Source: JABDMH01 sp965223025
GTDB taxonomy: Bacteria; Bacteroidota; Bacteroidia; Chitinophagales; Saprospiraceae
Length of the DNA stretch: 64,000 bases
Assembly: GCA_965223025.1 (NCBI GenBank)
Contig: CBDCVP010000022.1
Location: 930,001-994,000 of the forward strand
Reading direction: 5' to 3'
The position numbers were made by a program, and so were the translations under genes. Within the stretch, counting starts at the first letter, position 1; every line of letters starts with the position of its first letter. The notes beneath the pieces are model-generated. The model was not told where the DNA came from. It ran no database searches and was given only the letters and a program-made list of their open reading frames with translations. Positions 15,741 through 25,755 of this stretch are shown here, in pieces.

Positions 15741-17186
15741 ATGATAAAAAAATACTTTTTCTTGCTATTACAATTGTTAGTCATTCCAAGTCAAGCCCAA
15801 AACTTTGATCGACCTAACATCATCTTCATCACCGTAGATGATCTGGGTTGGGCAGATCTGGGATGTTACGGCGCAGACCTGCACGAAACGCCCAACATAG
15901 ATGCTTTGGCAAGTACTTCGACGCTATTTACGAATAGCTATGCGGCGGCACCTGTGTGTTCTCCAACCAGAGCATCGATCATGACAGGGAAAACGCCAGC
16001 CAATTTGCAATTGACCATTTGGATTGAGGCAGCAGGCCACGAACGCAGACCACACAATGATCAAAAATTGATCACGCCACAGACTGCTGAGCATCTGCCC
16101 TTAGATGAAATCACCCTTGCAGAACTACTCAAGCAAAAAGGATACCTCACTGCGCATATCGGAAAATGGCATTTAGGGGATCTCATGCATTTTCCAGAAA
16201 CGCAGGGATTTGATGTTAGTTTCGCAGCGAGCCAAAGGGGCGCTCCACCTACTTTTTTTCATCCGTATCGAGGTCACGCCTTTGGTGAATATCGGTTTGT
16301 GACAGACATGGCTACCGATGCCAACCACCGATATTTCTCAAAAAGAGGTGGGGAATATTTAACGGATCGCCTCACGGACGAAGCCATCCGGGTAATTAGT
16401 GATGCAAAGGGAAGACCTCTTTTTCTAAATCTCAATTATTATTCTGTACATACTCCTATCGAAGCTAAAGAAGAGGATGTCCAATATTTCAAAGGTAAAA
16501 AGGAAGAAAAATTCGCGCACCAAAACGAGACCTATGCAGGTATGGTCAAGAGCATTGATGACAATGTGGGTAAAATCATCGCCCATTTAAAGGCATTGGG
16601 CATTTATCAAAACACCATGCTCATTCTATCATCAGACAATGGCGGATATATCAATGCATACCGCGGCACAAAAGTCACTGATAACAAGCCCTTACGATCG
16701 GGAAAAGGCAGCCTTTATGAGGGCGGAATAAGGATACCTACGATCATTTCTGCCCCATTCGTGAGCGGGCAAACAGCAAGCATAAATATACCTATCACCA
16801 CAATTGACTACGTACCTACCATCTGTGCCTTGCTCGACATACCACTCCCAAAGGACATTGAAGGGCAAAGTCTTCTCAAAGCTCTATCAGGCAAAGACGA
16901 CCCAGGTTTAAGTGCCAGAAATTTGTTTTGGCACTATCCCCATTATTATCCGACCACCACACCAGTAAGTGCTGTCCGCCAAGGTGATTGGAAGTTGATT
17001 CAATTTTTAGAGGATAATCACCTGGAGCTATACAATCTCAAAGAGGATATAGGAGAAGAGAACAACCTGGAAAAAGTCAATCCTGAAAAAGCGAGTGAAT
17101 TGTATAGCCTTTTGAGCCAATGGCGTCAACAAGCGAACGCTCCGATGCCAAGCCCAAACCCCAATTACCTAAGAAATAATAGATAA
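15741..17186 (+). CDS. Secreted sulfatase (arylsulfatase A family)
   Basis: 481 residues with an N-terminal signal peptide (cleavage near SQAQ, residue 20). The alkaline-phosphatase-superfamily fold starts PNIIFITVDDLGWADLG, providing the metal-binding Asp pair. Cys73 in CSPTR is the residue expected to be converted to formylglycine. GKWHLGD and the later SSDNGG motif supply further active-site residues. Likely removes sulfate from a polysaccharide or glycoside outside the cytoplasm. A decayed copy lies at 25026-25640. Confidence 0.92.
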   Translation: MIKKYFFLLLQLLVIPSQAQNFDRPNIIFITVDDLGWADLGCYGADLHETPNIDALASTSTLFTNSYAAAPVCSPTRASIMTGKTPANLQLTIWIEAAGHERRPHNDQKLITPQTAEHLPLDEITLAELLKQKGYLTAHIGKWHLGDLMHFPETQGFDVSFAASQRGAPPTFFHPYRGHAFGEYRFVTDMATDANHRYFSKRGGEYLTDRLTDEAIRVISDAKGRPLFLNLNYYSVHTPIEAKEEDVQYFKGKKEEKFAHQNETYAGMVKSIDDNVGKIIAHLKALGIYQNTMLILSSDNGGYINAYRGTKVTDNKPLRSGKGSLYEGGIRIPTIISAPFVSGQTASINIPITTIDYVPTICALLDIPLPKDIEGQSLLKALSGKDDPGLSARNLFWHYPHYYPTTTPVSAVRQGDWKLIQFLEDNHLELYNLKEDIGEENNLEKVNPEKASELYSLLSQWRQQANAPMPSPNPNYLRNNR

Positions 17187-17380
17187 TAGCAGCCTAAATG
17201 CGTTGTTCGAAGATTGAAGCGGGAGATTGATAGCTAAAATGCAGTTAGACTCATGATGTCTATATATGTGAGGATTAAATAAAATATTAACGGATGAATA
17301 TCTTCACATCTGGCCGGCGAGACCAGCAGAAAAGCGATTTGCCATTGGGGTCATGTATTAGTCTTTATTTCAAGTTACTT

Positions 17381-19990
17381 TTACTCTGTCCGCAGGGCAT
17401 GAATCGGAGTAGATATGGCTGCCCTGATGGTATGAAAACTAACGGTGATCATGGTGATTACTAAAGCGATCATTCCACCGAGCGCAAAGATCCACCAAGA
17501 CAAATCAATATGATAGTTGAAATTTTGCAACAATGCGCTCATATAATAATAGGAGAATGGAATAGCTAATCCTGTAGAAAAAATTACAAGGATTAAGAAT
17601 TCCAGCGAAAGAAGAGACCATAATCCCTTTGTCGACGCCCCTAATATCTTACGGATACCAATTTCCTTTTTCCTTTGCTCGGTGGCTAGTGCGGTAATCC
17701 CGAAGAGACCTATACAGGAAATGAAAATTGCGAGGAAGGCAAAACCGCTGACTAATTTTGCTAATCGTTCCTCGTTACCAAACTTCTTGGCATACTCCTG
17801 ATCCATAAACTGATACTCAAAAATGTTATCAGGGTCGTATTTCCCAAACACTTCTCCTACATGACTCAATGCCTCTGAAGCACTACTTTGAATATTTATT
17901 CGAACATTCATGAATCGGATGAAGCGTCCATAATGCAAAACATAAATCATGGGCTTAACTGCCTGATAGGGTGAAGTGGTAATCATGTCTTTTACCACCC
18001 CTATGACTTTGAAGGTGCCATTCGAGGCATCCTTTCCCCACTCTATAAGTTTCCCAAGTGGATTCTTTAGCCCCATATATTTGACGGCTGTCTCATTGAG
18101 AATAAAGGCTAAGGTATCGGTTTTATGTGCTTCAGAAAAATCTCTTCCCTGTAAAACTTCCCAATCAACAAGATCGCCAAATCCGTGTGTGGCTCTTAGC
18201 GTATAAAATTCCTCACTAAATGCCGGATCCTTGCCCTTCCAATTGAAGCCGCTATTGGTCGTATAGGTAGCGGCCATGGTCACGTCTGAAGCCGAGACAG
18301 CCTGAATATCTCCACTTGCCATGAGCTCTCTGCATATAGTTTCGTAATGTTTCATAATCTGTGGAGTTTTGATGGGTATGGTGACAATATTAGATTTATT
18401 GTACCCAATAGGTCTGTTCTTGACATGTTTGATCTGCAGCGCGATGACCAGAGTGCCAATAATTAAAGCTATCGAAGCAAGAAATTGACCACTGACCAAC
18501 ACCCGACGCAACGTGAAAAAGTTCCCTTTATTTCTCGGTAGCCTTTTCATTACATCTGTAGGCTTAAATGAAGACAAGTAAATCGCTGGGTAACTTCCGG
18601 ATATTACTGCAACCACAAAAATGAGCATGATGGAGATCATCCAAAACGGGATGGCCGACCAGGGGATCTGCATCTGTTTTTCAGTGACGGTATTAAAAAA
18701 GGGTAATGCAATCCAGGCTAAACAAAAAGCCGATGCAAATGCGCATATGACCACTAAAAATGATTCGCTCAGAAATTGACCAATCAATTGTGCACGATCC
18801 GATCCAATTGTCTTTCGGATTCCAACTTCCTTTGCTCTTCTCTCGGATCTGGCTGTACTTAGATTCATGAAGTTTATACATGCCAAGAAAAGTATCATCC
18901 CTCCAATGATTCCGAAAATCCAAATATATTCTATCCTGCCTCCAATATTCTCACCGTTCTCAAAACTGCCATATAGGTGCCATTTTCTCATGGGATGAAA
19001 AAAAATGGATGGTTTTCTCAAGTTGGCTGCCTCAACCGGAATGTTGTCTTCAACTATATTCTTGACGGCGGTTGATGCTGCCTCGACATCGATACGATCA
19101 GCCAATTGTACAAATACATTAAACCACCGATTACCCCATCCAAGTCTTTCTTCATATTTTTCGGTCCTACTTAAAAGACTCCAAGGGGCAATAAAGGTCA
19201 GTCCTGCAAAACTTGAATTTTCTGGTAGATCGATATAGATACCTGCTACCTTTACCTCCATCGTGTTGGAAATCATCAGATTTTGACCCATGGCGTCCTG
19301 ATTGCCAAAAATGGCAGCTGCAGTAGCCTGAGAAAGCAAGATGGAGCTGGGATCACTGAGTGCCGATCTACTGCCACGGATCATCTTAAGGCTCAACATG
19401 TTTGCAATGCCCGGTTCCATAAAATTACCTGACCTCATCAGTTTTTTATTACCCCAGGTGAGCATGCGATTTCCTGTCCAGGATGTGGTTACAACCTCAT
19501 CAAAGTAGTTGCCATAGGAATTGCGCAGGACAGTGGCTAGTTGGAGGGCCTGGCCTTTCGTGGTACGTATCTCGTTACCAAAATAGTAATTGCCCATCGT
19601 CTGTGCAATTTGATCACAGTGGTCATAAGTCCTGTCAAAAGTAAGTTCGTCGTAAACCCACATTCCAATGAGAAGTGATGCCAAAATGCCTAGACTAAGA
19701 CCACTGATATTGAGGAGAGCAAATCCCCTGTTTTTCTTGAGCGACCTCAATCCGATTTTTAAGTTTTGCCTAAACATCATGTGATTATTTAAGAGTTTAA
19801 GATCACTGCGAATAATACCGGGTCGAAATAGCAGGAGCACCTGCCAAATGAACTCCCTATTGGCTTCTTTTAAGGAGTTCTTTGAATTGTCATTGAATTT
19901 TTCCAATAAATCACCCTCTATGTCCTCCAGGAAATCCGGGTGGCAAAACCAGCGGAAGAAACGAAGCGCATATTTTGGAGGTGAAGTCAT
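17381..19990 (-). CDS. FtsX/MacB-type ABC permease with permease-prefix domain
   Basis: 869 residues. The N-terminus FRWFCHPDFLEDIEGDLLEKF is the permease-prefix domain found in Bacteroidota beside PadR regulators. Then follow two MacB/FtsX units: a TM near residue 95, a MacB-PCD periplasmic domain, three TMs with the EVGIRKTIGSDR loop (near 385), a further periplasmic domain, and a final TM set with KEIGIRKILGAS (near 780). No nucleotide-binding domain is encoded nearby, so the ATPase must come from elsewhere. Part of a padR-permease-permease operon. Confidence 0.9.
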   Translation of the reverse strand: MTSPPKYALRFFRWFCHPDFLEDIEGDLLEKFNDNSKNSLKEANREFIWQVLLLFRPGIIRSDLKLLNNHMMFRQNLKIGLRSLKKNRGFALLNISGLSLGILASLLIGMWVYDELTFDRTYDHCDQIAQTMGNYYFGNEIRTTKGQALQLATVLRNSYGNYFDEVVTTSWTGNRMLTWGNKKLMRSGNFMEPGIANMLSLKMIRGSRSALSDPSSILLSQATAAAIFGNQDAMGQNLMISNTMEVKVAGIYIDLPENSSFAGLTFIAPWSLLSRTEKYEERLGWGNRWFNVFVQLADRIDVEAASTAVKNIVEDNIPVEAANLRKPSIFFHPMRKWHLYGSFENGENIGGRIEYIWIFGIIGGMILFLACINFMNLSTARSERRAKEVGIRKTIGSDRAQLIGQFLSESFLVVICAFASAFCLAWIALPFFNTVTEKQMQIPWSAIPFWMISIMLIFVVAVISGSYPAIYLSSFKPTDVMKRLPRNKGNFFTLRRVLVSGQFLASIALIIGTLVIALQIKHVKNRPIGYNKSNIVTIPIKTPQIMKHYETICRELMASGDIQAVSASDVTMAATYTTNSGFNWKGKDPAFSEEFYTLRATHGFGDLVDWEVLQGRDFSEAHKTDTLAFILNETAVKYMGLKNPLGKLIEWGKDASNGTFKVIGVVKDMITTSPYQAVKPMIYVLHYGRFIRFMNVRINIQSSASEALSHVGEVFGKYDPDNIFEYQFMDQEYAKKFGNEERLAKLVSGFAFLAIFISCIGLFGITALATEQRKKEIGIRKILGASTKGLWSLLSLEFLILVIFSTGLAIPFSYYYMSALLQNFNYHIDLSWWIFALGGMIALVITMITVSFHTIRAAISTPIHALRTE

Positions 19991-20008
19991 CGGTAGTTTA
20001 GTGTCAGG

Positions 20009-22618
20009 TTATTCAGCTTGCAATGCATGTATGGGGTTTTTTGCCGAAATTCTTAAACCGTATATTCCGACAATGGACATGGTGAGTAGGAAGATTGTAC
20101 CTGTGGCAATAAGAAATATGGTTGCTCCGATGCTAACTCGGTAAGAAAAATTATTTAACCAACCTTGCGTAAGTAAGTAAGCGAGTGGTGCAGCCACCAC
20201 AATGGCCAGTGAAACCAAGCGCATGAAATCACGTGACAATAGGTAAACGATTTGCATGACCGAAGCACCGAGTACTTTTCTTACACTGATTTCTTTCAGA
20301 CGTTGCTGACCAGCAAATATGGCTAGTCCAAATAGGCCAAGACAAGCAATGAAAAGGGCCAGCCCAGTAAAACCTAGACTCAGTGAGGAAATCGACTGTT
20401 CGGACCGATATTTGTCATCGAATTCATCATCTAGAAAAGCGTAGCTAAATGGATAGTCTGCATTAAATTGCTCATGTACCAGTTCGAGCGACTCGATGGC
20501 TTCTTCAAGCTGGCCAGGTTTCGTGCGGACAAATAAATCTGATACATTGCCCGGTCTTAGCCACAAAATCATAGGTTCGATATCCTGGTAAAAAGAAGCC
20601 ATGTGGAAGTCTTTAACCACTCCGACGATGGTGCCTTCTCCACCCCAAAAGGACAATCGCTTTCCAATGGGATTTTGGAACTCCATAATTTCTGATGCCC
20701 TCTGATTAATGAGATATTTATCGGAGGCGTCATGTGACTGCATTTTCAGTGGCTGACCTTTCACAATTTGCATGCCTAGTGTTTGAGTGAAATTGGCATC
20801 AACTGCCAGGATACGATTGGAGATTTCGCTGTTCGGATCCTTTCCTGACCATTTGACCTGATGAGTATTTGACCGCACTTCTAAGGGTGACTCGCTGGCA
20901 GCTCCAACTTGAAGGATCCCGGGCTGTTTGAGAAGCTCAGTTCGGTACGTCTCGTATTTTTCTCTTGCTGATCCTTCCAGAGGTAGCGCTATAATGTGAT
21001 CGCGATCAAAACCGAGGTCTTTTTGATGAATGAAATTGATTTGCCGGTAGACGGCGAGTGTACCTACAATTAATAAGAATGACACCACAAACTGAAAGAC
21101 GACCAGTCCCCTTCTGAGTAAACTTCGTTCGAATTTGTTTTGTGAAGCACCACGAAAGATTCGGCTTAGAGACAAAGATGAAAAGTAAAACGCTGGGTAA
21201 GCGGAGGCAAGGAGAGCAGTGACTAGCCCGATCAATCCAAATGTCGCCCAAGTATAAGTATCCATTTGTCCGATGGATAGGTCTTTCTGAGTTATACTAT
21301 TTAGTAGGGGTAGGGCCATTACCAATAAGGCAAACGCTACTACGAAGGAAAATAAAGTGAGCATTAATGATTCACCAATAAACTGAGTGACGAGTGCGCT
21401 TTTTCCTGCTCCGATGGTTTTCCTAACTCCGATTTCTTTGGTTCGGTGGGTACCACGTGCCGTCGACAAGTTCATGAAATTAATGCACGCAATCAAGATG
21501 ATCAGAAGAGCTACCAATCCGAATATTCTTACATATTGAATTCTTCCACCTTGGATCTTACCGTCTCGGAAGGAAGAGAAGAGATGTTGCGTTTGGTAAG
21601 GGTGGAGAAAAAGATCACTGCGAAATCCGTCAATGTGCTTATTCTGAATATCGGCCATGTCTGCACTAATGGCTTCCCAATCGGTACCCTGATGGGTGGA
21701 GACATATATATGGGGTCCGCTGTTATTCCAATTGGTGAGCCATCTGTTCTGGCTCTCATAGATCTGCATGGGTAAAATAAAATCAAACTGCAGGGTGGAA
21801 TGACTAGGAATATCAGAAAATATGCCAGCCACAGTGAGGTCTGCTAAATCTGGGATAATGTGCTTTAGGTGCTGGCCAATCAAGTCTCGCCACGAATCAC
21901 GCTGTTCACCGAAATATCGCTGGGCAAGGGATTCTGATATCAGAATTGAGCTGGGATCATTCAACAAATTCATGGTGTCTCCTGCTACAATTTGCCAGGA
22001 AAAAATCTTGAGAAAGGACGGTGTAGCATAATAGCCCTCTTCTCTCATGGACGTTCCTTCCTGTTGAAAAATAATATCTTCCTTAACGGAAGTGATTGCA
22101 ACCGTCTGGATATCTGAATAAGTATCCTCGAGAACCCCAGCAATGTTGAAAGTAACTCGATCACTAGTCTGGATTTCGGCGCCAGAGTAAACATGTCGCA
22201 TGACTTTAAATATTTGGTCGCCCTGCAGGTGAAATCGATCAAACTTAAGCTCATCGGAAATCCATAGTGCAATGGCCATAGCTACAGCCATGCCTAAAGC
22301 CAGACCACCGATGTTGATGGCTGAGAAGCCTTTGTTTTTCCAGAGAATGCGCCAGCCGATTAGCAGATGATGTTTTAGCATAAACATTGGTATCAATTTT
22401 TGACAAATAATAAAGGGCCTCACAATACCCGGTCTTAATAGCGAGACCACCTGCCAAGTAAACTTCTGCCGTGCCTTACAGAAACCTGAAGAGGAAATAT
22501 TGGAATTAAATCGCTCCACAAGATCTCCCTCAATATCTTCCACCATCTCCGGTCGGCAAAACCAACGAAAGAATCGGAGTGAATTCTTGGGAGGTCGATA
22601 TGGAGGTTGGTCAGCCAT
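20009..22618 (-). CDS. FtsX/MacB-type ABC permease with permease-prefix domain, second copy
   Basis: 869 residues, the same architecture and exactly the same length as the neighbouring permease but clearly divergent in sequence. The prefix reads FRWFCRPEMVEDIEGDLVERF; the internal loops read KEIGVRKTIGAG and KEISVRKVLGAS. It starts 2 bp after the padR stop and is followed 18 bp later by the second permease, so the three genes form one operon. Probably a mechanotransmission-type system or exporter acting at the inner membrane; substrate unknown. Confidence 0.9.
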   Translation of the reverse strand: MADQPPYRPPKNSLRFFRWFCRPEMVEDIEGDLVERFNSNISSSGFCKARQKFTWQVVSLLRPGIVRPFIICQKLIPMFMLKHHLLIGWRILWKNKGFSAINIGGLALGMAVAMAIALWISDELKFDRFHLQGDQIFKVMRHVYSGAEIQTSDRVTFNIAGVLEDTYSDIQTVAITSVKEDIIFQQEGTSMREEGYYATPSFLKIFSWQIVAGDTMNLLNDPSSILISESLAQRYFGEQRDSWRDLIGQHLKHIIPDLADLTVAGIFSDIPSHSTLQFDFILPMQIYESQNRWLTNWNNSGPHIYVSTHQGTDWEAISADMADIQNKHIDGFRSDLFLHPYQTQHLFSSFRDGKIQGGRIQYVRIFGLVALLIILIACINFMNLSTARGTHRTKEIGVRKTIGAGKSALVTQFIGESLMLTLFSFVVAFALLVMALPLLNSITQKDLSIGQMDTYTWATFGLIGLVTALLASAYPAFYFSSLSLSRIFRGASQNKFERSLLRRGLVVFQFVVSFLLIVGTLAVYRQINFIHQKDLGFDRDHIIALPLEGSAREKYETYRTELLKQPGILQVGAASESPLEVRSNTHQVKWSGKDPNSEISNRILAVDANFTQTLGMQIVKGQPLKMQSHDASDKYLINQRASEIMEFQNPIGKRLSFWGGEGTIVGVVKDFHMASFYQDIEPMILWLRPGNVSDLFVRTKPGQLEEAIESLELVHEQFNADYPFSYAFLDDEFDDKYRSEQSISSLSLGFTGLALFIACLGLFGLAIFAGQQRLKEISVRKVLGASVMQIVYLLSRDFMRLVSLAIVVAAPLAYLLTQGWLNNFSYRVSIGATIFLIATGTIFLLTMSIVGIYGLRISAKNPIHALQAE

Positions 22619-22620
22619 GC

Positions 22621-22947
22621 TTAATCAAATGCAATTTTTGGGATGGCTTTCCACAGACTGAGTCGCTGTTCTTTCGCTTGCTGAAGCACTTTTTGGCCGT
22701 ACTTTGTCACGACGAAAAAGCGCTTACGCTTGCCACCACGCTCGGGTGTCGCTTCTCCGAAAGCCGAAGTGAGGTAACCCTTTTTCTCCAATCGGCGCAG
22801 TACCGTTTGTAGTGAACCAATGCTGACGTTGCGTTCTAGTCGTTTCTCGATTTCGCTCAGAATGGCAATCCCATAAGCCTCCCCATATAAGATGGCCACC
22901 GTCAACATAACGACTTCTTCAAATTCTCCAAGATGATTCTTACTCAT
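22621..22947 (-). CDS. PadR-family transcriptional regulator
   Basis: 108 residues with a PadR winged helix: EEVVMLTVAILYGEAYGIAI, LERNVSIGSLQTVLRRLEKKGYL, then a basic wing (TPERGGKRKRFFVVTKYGQKVL). First gene of the operon with two FtsX-type permeases. PadR proteins usually repress their own operon and respond to small ligands or antibiotics, so ligand-controlled expression of the permeases is likely (inference). Confidence 0.9.
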   Translation of the reverse strand: MSKNHLGEFEEVVMLTVAILYGEAYGIAILSEIEKRLERNVSIGSLQTVLRRLEKKGYLTSAFGEATPERGGKRKRFFVVTKYGQKVLQQAKEQRLSLWKAIPKIAFD

Positions 22948-23319
22948 TTAACATTGTATTGACCCTAAATGTAGTCTTTATCTATAAAAACTACAAGTGA
23001 GATAATTATAAGACGGTGTTGGAGCAAGAAAGTTGCAAGGATATGATCCGATTCTGATCCCAACTTGCAATGAAATGCAATGGAAGAGATGGTTGGGCTA
23101 ACGATCGGCAACTGTCAGACTTGGCTGGCATAAAACATTTGTAGTTCAGCATAGAAAATGATGAATGCGTACCACTTTAGGTGTTTCCGGCTAGGTTAAA
23201 TGAAGAAGCTCTGCCAATCAATAGTCTCCCAGAATTACCCACCATTCAGGAAAAAGATTTGACGATATAGACCTGTCAGAGAAAGGTTGATTCGAGTATT
23301 GACTTAGGATTTTGAGCAA

Positions 23320-23708
23320 ACTATTATGGTGGCAGTACTGTCCCAACACTCTTTAGAACACTACCCGCAGTATTGATCGCATACCTAGGTCCTTTGGTCT
23401 CACTCCTAAATGACCGGTTTGAAACCGAAGAAATCGGCAATCGAAAAATACTAGGTACCAGCATTCGAGCACAGTTTATGTGCTCAGCAAAGATTCAATG
23501 AAACTCGCTCTGATCTCTATCAGTTGTTCCTTATAGTCTATATTTTGGAAGTTTATGGCTCGATAATTCTGCCTTCAAGACTTCTATGAGCTGCTGGATA
23601 TTCATGGTGTCCGGAGATATAGTCGCTGTTGACGGGCTCGGCTCGATCAGTTTGCAAAGAGTGAAAGTGGCATCGGCAAATCCAATTTGTGCTCTGAGAG
23701 AAGACTAA
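23320..23708 (+). pseudogene. C-terminal remnant of an FtsX-type permease
   Basis: Reading in two frames gives VLIAYLGPLVSLLNDRFETE, then EIGNRKILGTS, then after a break VPYSLYFGSLWLDNSAFKTS, SCWIFMVSGDI and VASANPICALRED followed by a stop at 23706-23708. This follows the C-terminal plan of the two intact permeases (KEIGIRKILGAS ... PFSYYYMSALLQNF ... ISTPIHALRTE), with damaged residues and frameshifts. It is on the opposite strand to the intact operon. Confidence 0.6.
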
Positions 23709-24116
23709 GTGAATCCTGCAAAGAACTACTTTCGATTTTCGCAGGTCGTCCAATCCGTCATGACTACAGCATTGGTTGGTCGGATTGCAATCGATCGTGC
23801 GACCTAGAGGACCAAAGAAGATCTTAAAACCAAGAAAGTCAAAATGCCTACACCGAAGTTCTAAACTTAATGCGCTCAATTGCGTTATACCTTGCACCAG
23901 ACATAGCCATGGGTTTCGGTGGGGCTTGGTCTCATCGAGAAAAATGTGACAAAAAAGTGATCTAATCGCCTATCACAACATTATTTGAGGACGTTTTTTG
24001 CACCCTTGGATAATAGAATCAGGGCGCCATGAAATTCACTTCGACCATGGCAACACACCCTTACATTAGGGGATTGAGAAAGTATTTAGAAAGTATTAAA
24101 ATAAAATTGAAGAAAG
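23709..24116. other. Intergenic stretch, no gene supported
   Basis: A minus-strand open frame at 23553-23897 overlaps the permease remnant and has the composition of an antisense frame. No RNA gene or repeat was seen. A Bacteroidota-type promoter for the SDR gene was not clear. Confidence 0.45.
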
Positions 24117-24854
24117 ATGAAAGTATCAATTAGTGGAAAAGTCGCGTTCGTCAGTGGGGCAAATAGAGGCATCGGGAAAGCCATCACCGTCGAACTACTG
24201 AAAAGTGGTGCGAACAAAGTTTATGCAGGTGCAAGAAACGTAGATAGCTTACAGTCATTAGTTGCACAGTATGGGGATCGCTTACAGCCCCTGCAGCTTG
24301 ATGTGACCAAAGATGATGATATTGCTGACGTAGCCAATGTTGCAGCCGATGTAGACATCCTGGTCAATAACGCCGGTGTCATGTCTGGTGGCAATTTTAC
24401 CAACGGAAACCTGTTCGAAAGCTTGCAAACCAATTTAGAAGTCAATCTTTGGGGATTGGCCAAGTTGACAAATGCATTCTTTGAATCCTTGAAATCCAAG
24501 GATTCAGCCGCCATCGTCAATGTATCATCTGTTGCTGGATTAGCTAACATGCCGATAGCTTCAACTTATTCAGTTTCTAAAGCCGCTGTACATAGTTTGA
24601 CACAAGGGCTAAGGGGTGAACTTACAGGAACCAACGTTCTAGTTGTAGGTGTGTATCCCGGACCGATCGATACAGAGATGGCCAAGGGTTTTGATATGGA
24701 CAAAGATTCACCTGAAAATGTTGCCAAAAATGTCATCCAAGCACTTGAAGAAGGAGCCGAGGATGTCTTCCCCGATGTAATGTCAAAGCAAATTGGAGCA
24801 GGATATATGGCTTCGCCCAAAGCCGTTGAATCTCAGTTTGCTGGAATGATGTAG
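24117..24854 (+). CDS. Short-chain dehydrogenase/reductase
   Basis: 245 residues. It has a Rossmann fold with a SGANRGIGKAI dinucleotide-binding loop (residues 13-23), LVNNAGVMS near 84, catalytic Ser in VNVSSVAGL (near 131) and YSVSKAAV with Tyr and Lys (near 145-149). Classical SDR length. The substrate cannot be told from the sequence. It stands alone between two stretches of decayed genes. Confidence 0.92.
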   Translation: MKVSISGKVAFVSGANRGIGKAITVELLKSGANKVYAGARNVDSLQSLVAQYGDRLQPLQLDVTKDDDIADVANVAADVDILVNNAGVMSGGNFTNGNLFESLQTNLEVNLWGLAKLTNAFFESLKSKDSAAIVNVSSVAGLANMPIASTYSVSKAAVHSLTQGLRGELTGTNVLVVGVYPGPIDTEMAKGFDMDKDSPENVAKNVIQALEEGAEDVFPDVMSKQIGAGYMASPKAVESQFAGMM

Positions 24855-25025
24855 ATCTGATGATAACAAGTGGCGAAGATGAGTGTTCCCCCATACAGTA
24901 TATAGGCAAATCTGGGAGATGTAGAATTTTGATGTGATGTTTAAGACTGGCGGCTACTATGTGTGTTGCCAGTTTTCCATCTGGAGCCAGAGTACAATTC
25001 TTATCGAAAATCCGGATGGCACGGT

Positions 25026-25640
25026 GTCATCTTCATCCCCGCAGATGATTTAGGTTGGGAAGATCTAGGATGCTACGACGCAGACCCACACGAAACCACC
25101 TAACATAGGTTTCTTAGCGAGTACCTTGACGTACGGGTCAATAGTGACGCAAGGGAAGACCCCTCTCGGAGCCTTAATGATTATTCTGTACATACATCCT
25201 ATCATAGCTAAAAGAGAGTAAGTGGGGTATAGAGTAAAAAGCAAAAAAATTGGTACATCAATACGAGACCTATGCAGAGATGATCAAGAACATCGGTCAC
25301 TATGTCAGTAAAATCATTGCGCAGTTAAAGGCATTGGGTATATATCAAAACACCATGAAATTTATCCTCAGACAATGGAGAATATATCAATACATACCGC
25401 AACACCAAAGTCACAGATAACACGCTCTAGAGATCGGGATAAGGCAGTCTTCATGAAGAGCAGGATATGATACCCAATATCATTTCTGCCCCCATTCACG
25501 AGCGGGCAAAAGCAAGTATAAATATATCCATCACCACGATTGATCACGCACCTACCCTCTGTTCCTTGCTTAACATACCACTCCCGATGGCATATCAATC
25601 CTGAAAAAGCGAGTTAATCTGTGTACTTTTAGCATCATGG
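25026..25640 (+). pseudogene. Decayed, internally deleted copy of the sulfatase gene
   Basis: Stretches match the sulfatase at 15741-17186 in order at DNA level: gatgatttaggttgggaaga, gatgctacgacgcagaccc, ttattctgtacatac, acgagacctatgcag, aaaggcattggg-atat, ggagaatatatcaatacata, cacgagcgggcaaa-agcaa and caatcctgaaaaagcgagtt. Large internal parts, including the CSPTR active site, are missing and frames are broken throughout. It begins at the sequence coding IIFIPADDLGWEDLG. Confidence 0.85.
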
Positions 25641-25755
25641 TTTAGTAGCCACTTATAGCACACACCTGTCGTGACCACGATCATGCCTCCTATGGTCGGC
25701 ATTTCGAGAATGGCAGGACTGATAGCACAACATCCCAAAACCCTGAGAATATAAA

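Noticed and set aside
23553..23897. 114-residue minus-strand open frame
   Set aside because: It overlaps the recognisable permease remnant on the other strand and has a Cys/His-rich composition typical of an antisense frame.
24855..24900. A further cassette core (gataacaagtggcg) after the SDR gene
   Set aside because: No complementary core precedes the SDR gene and no palindrome follows.
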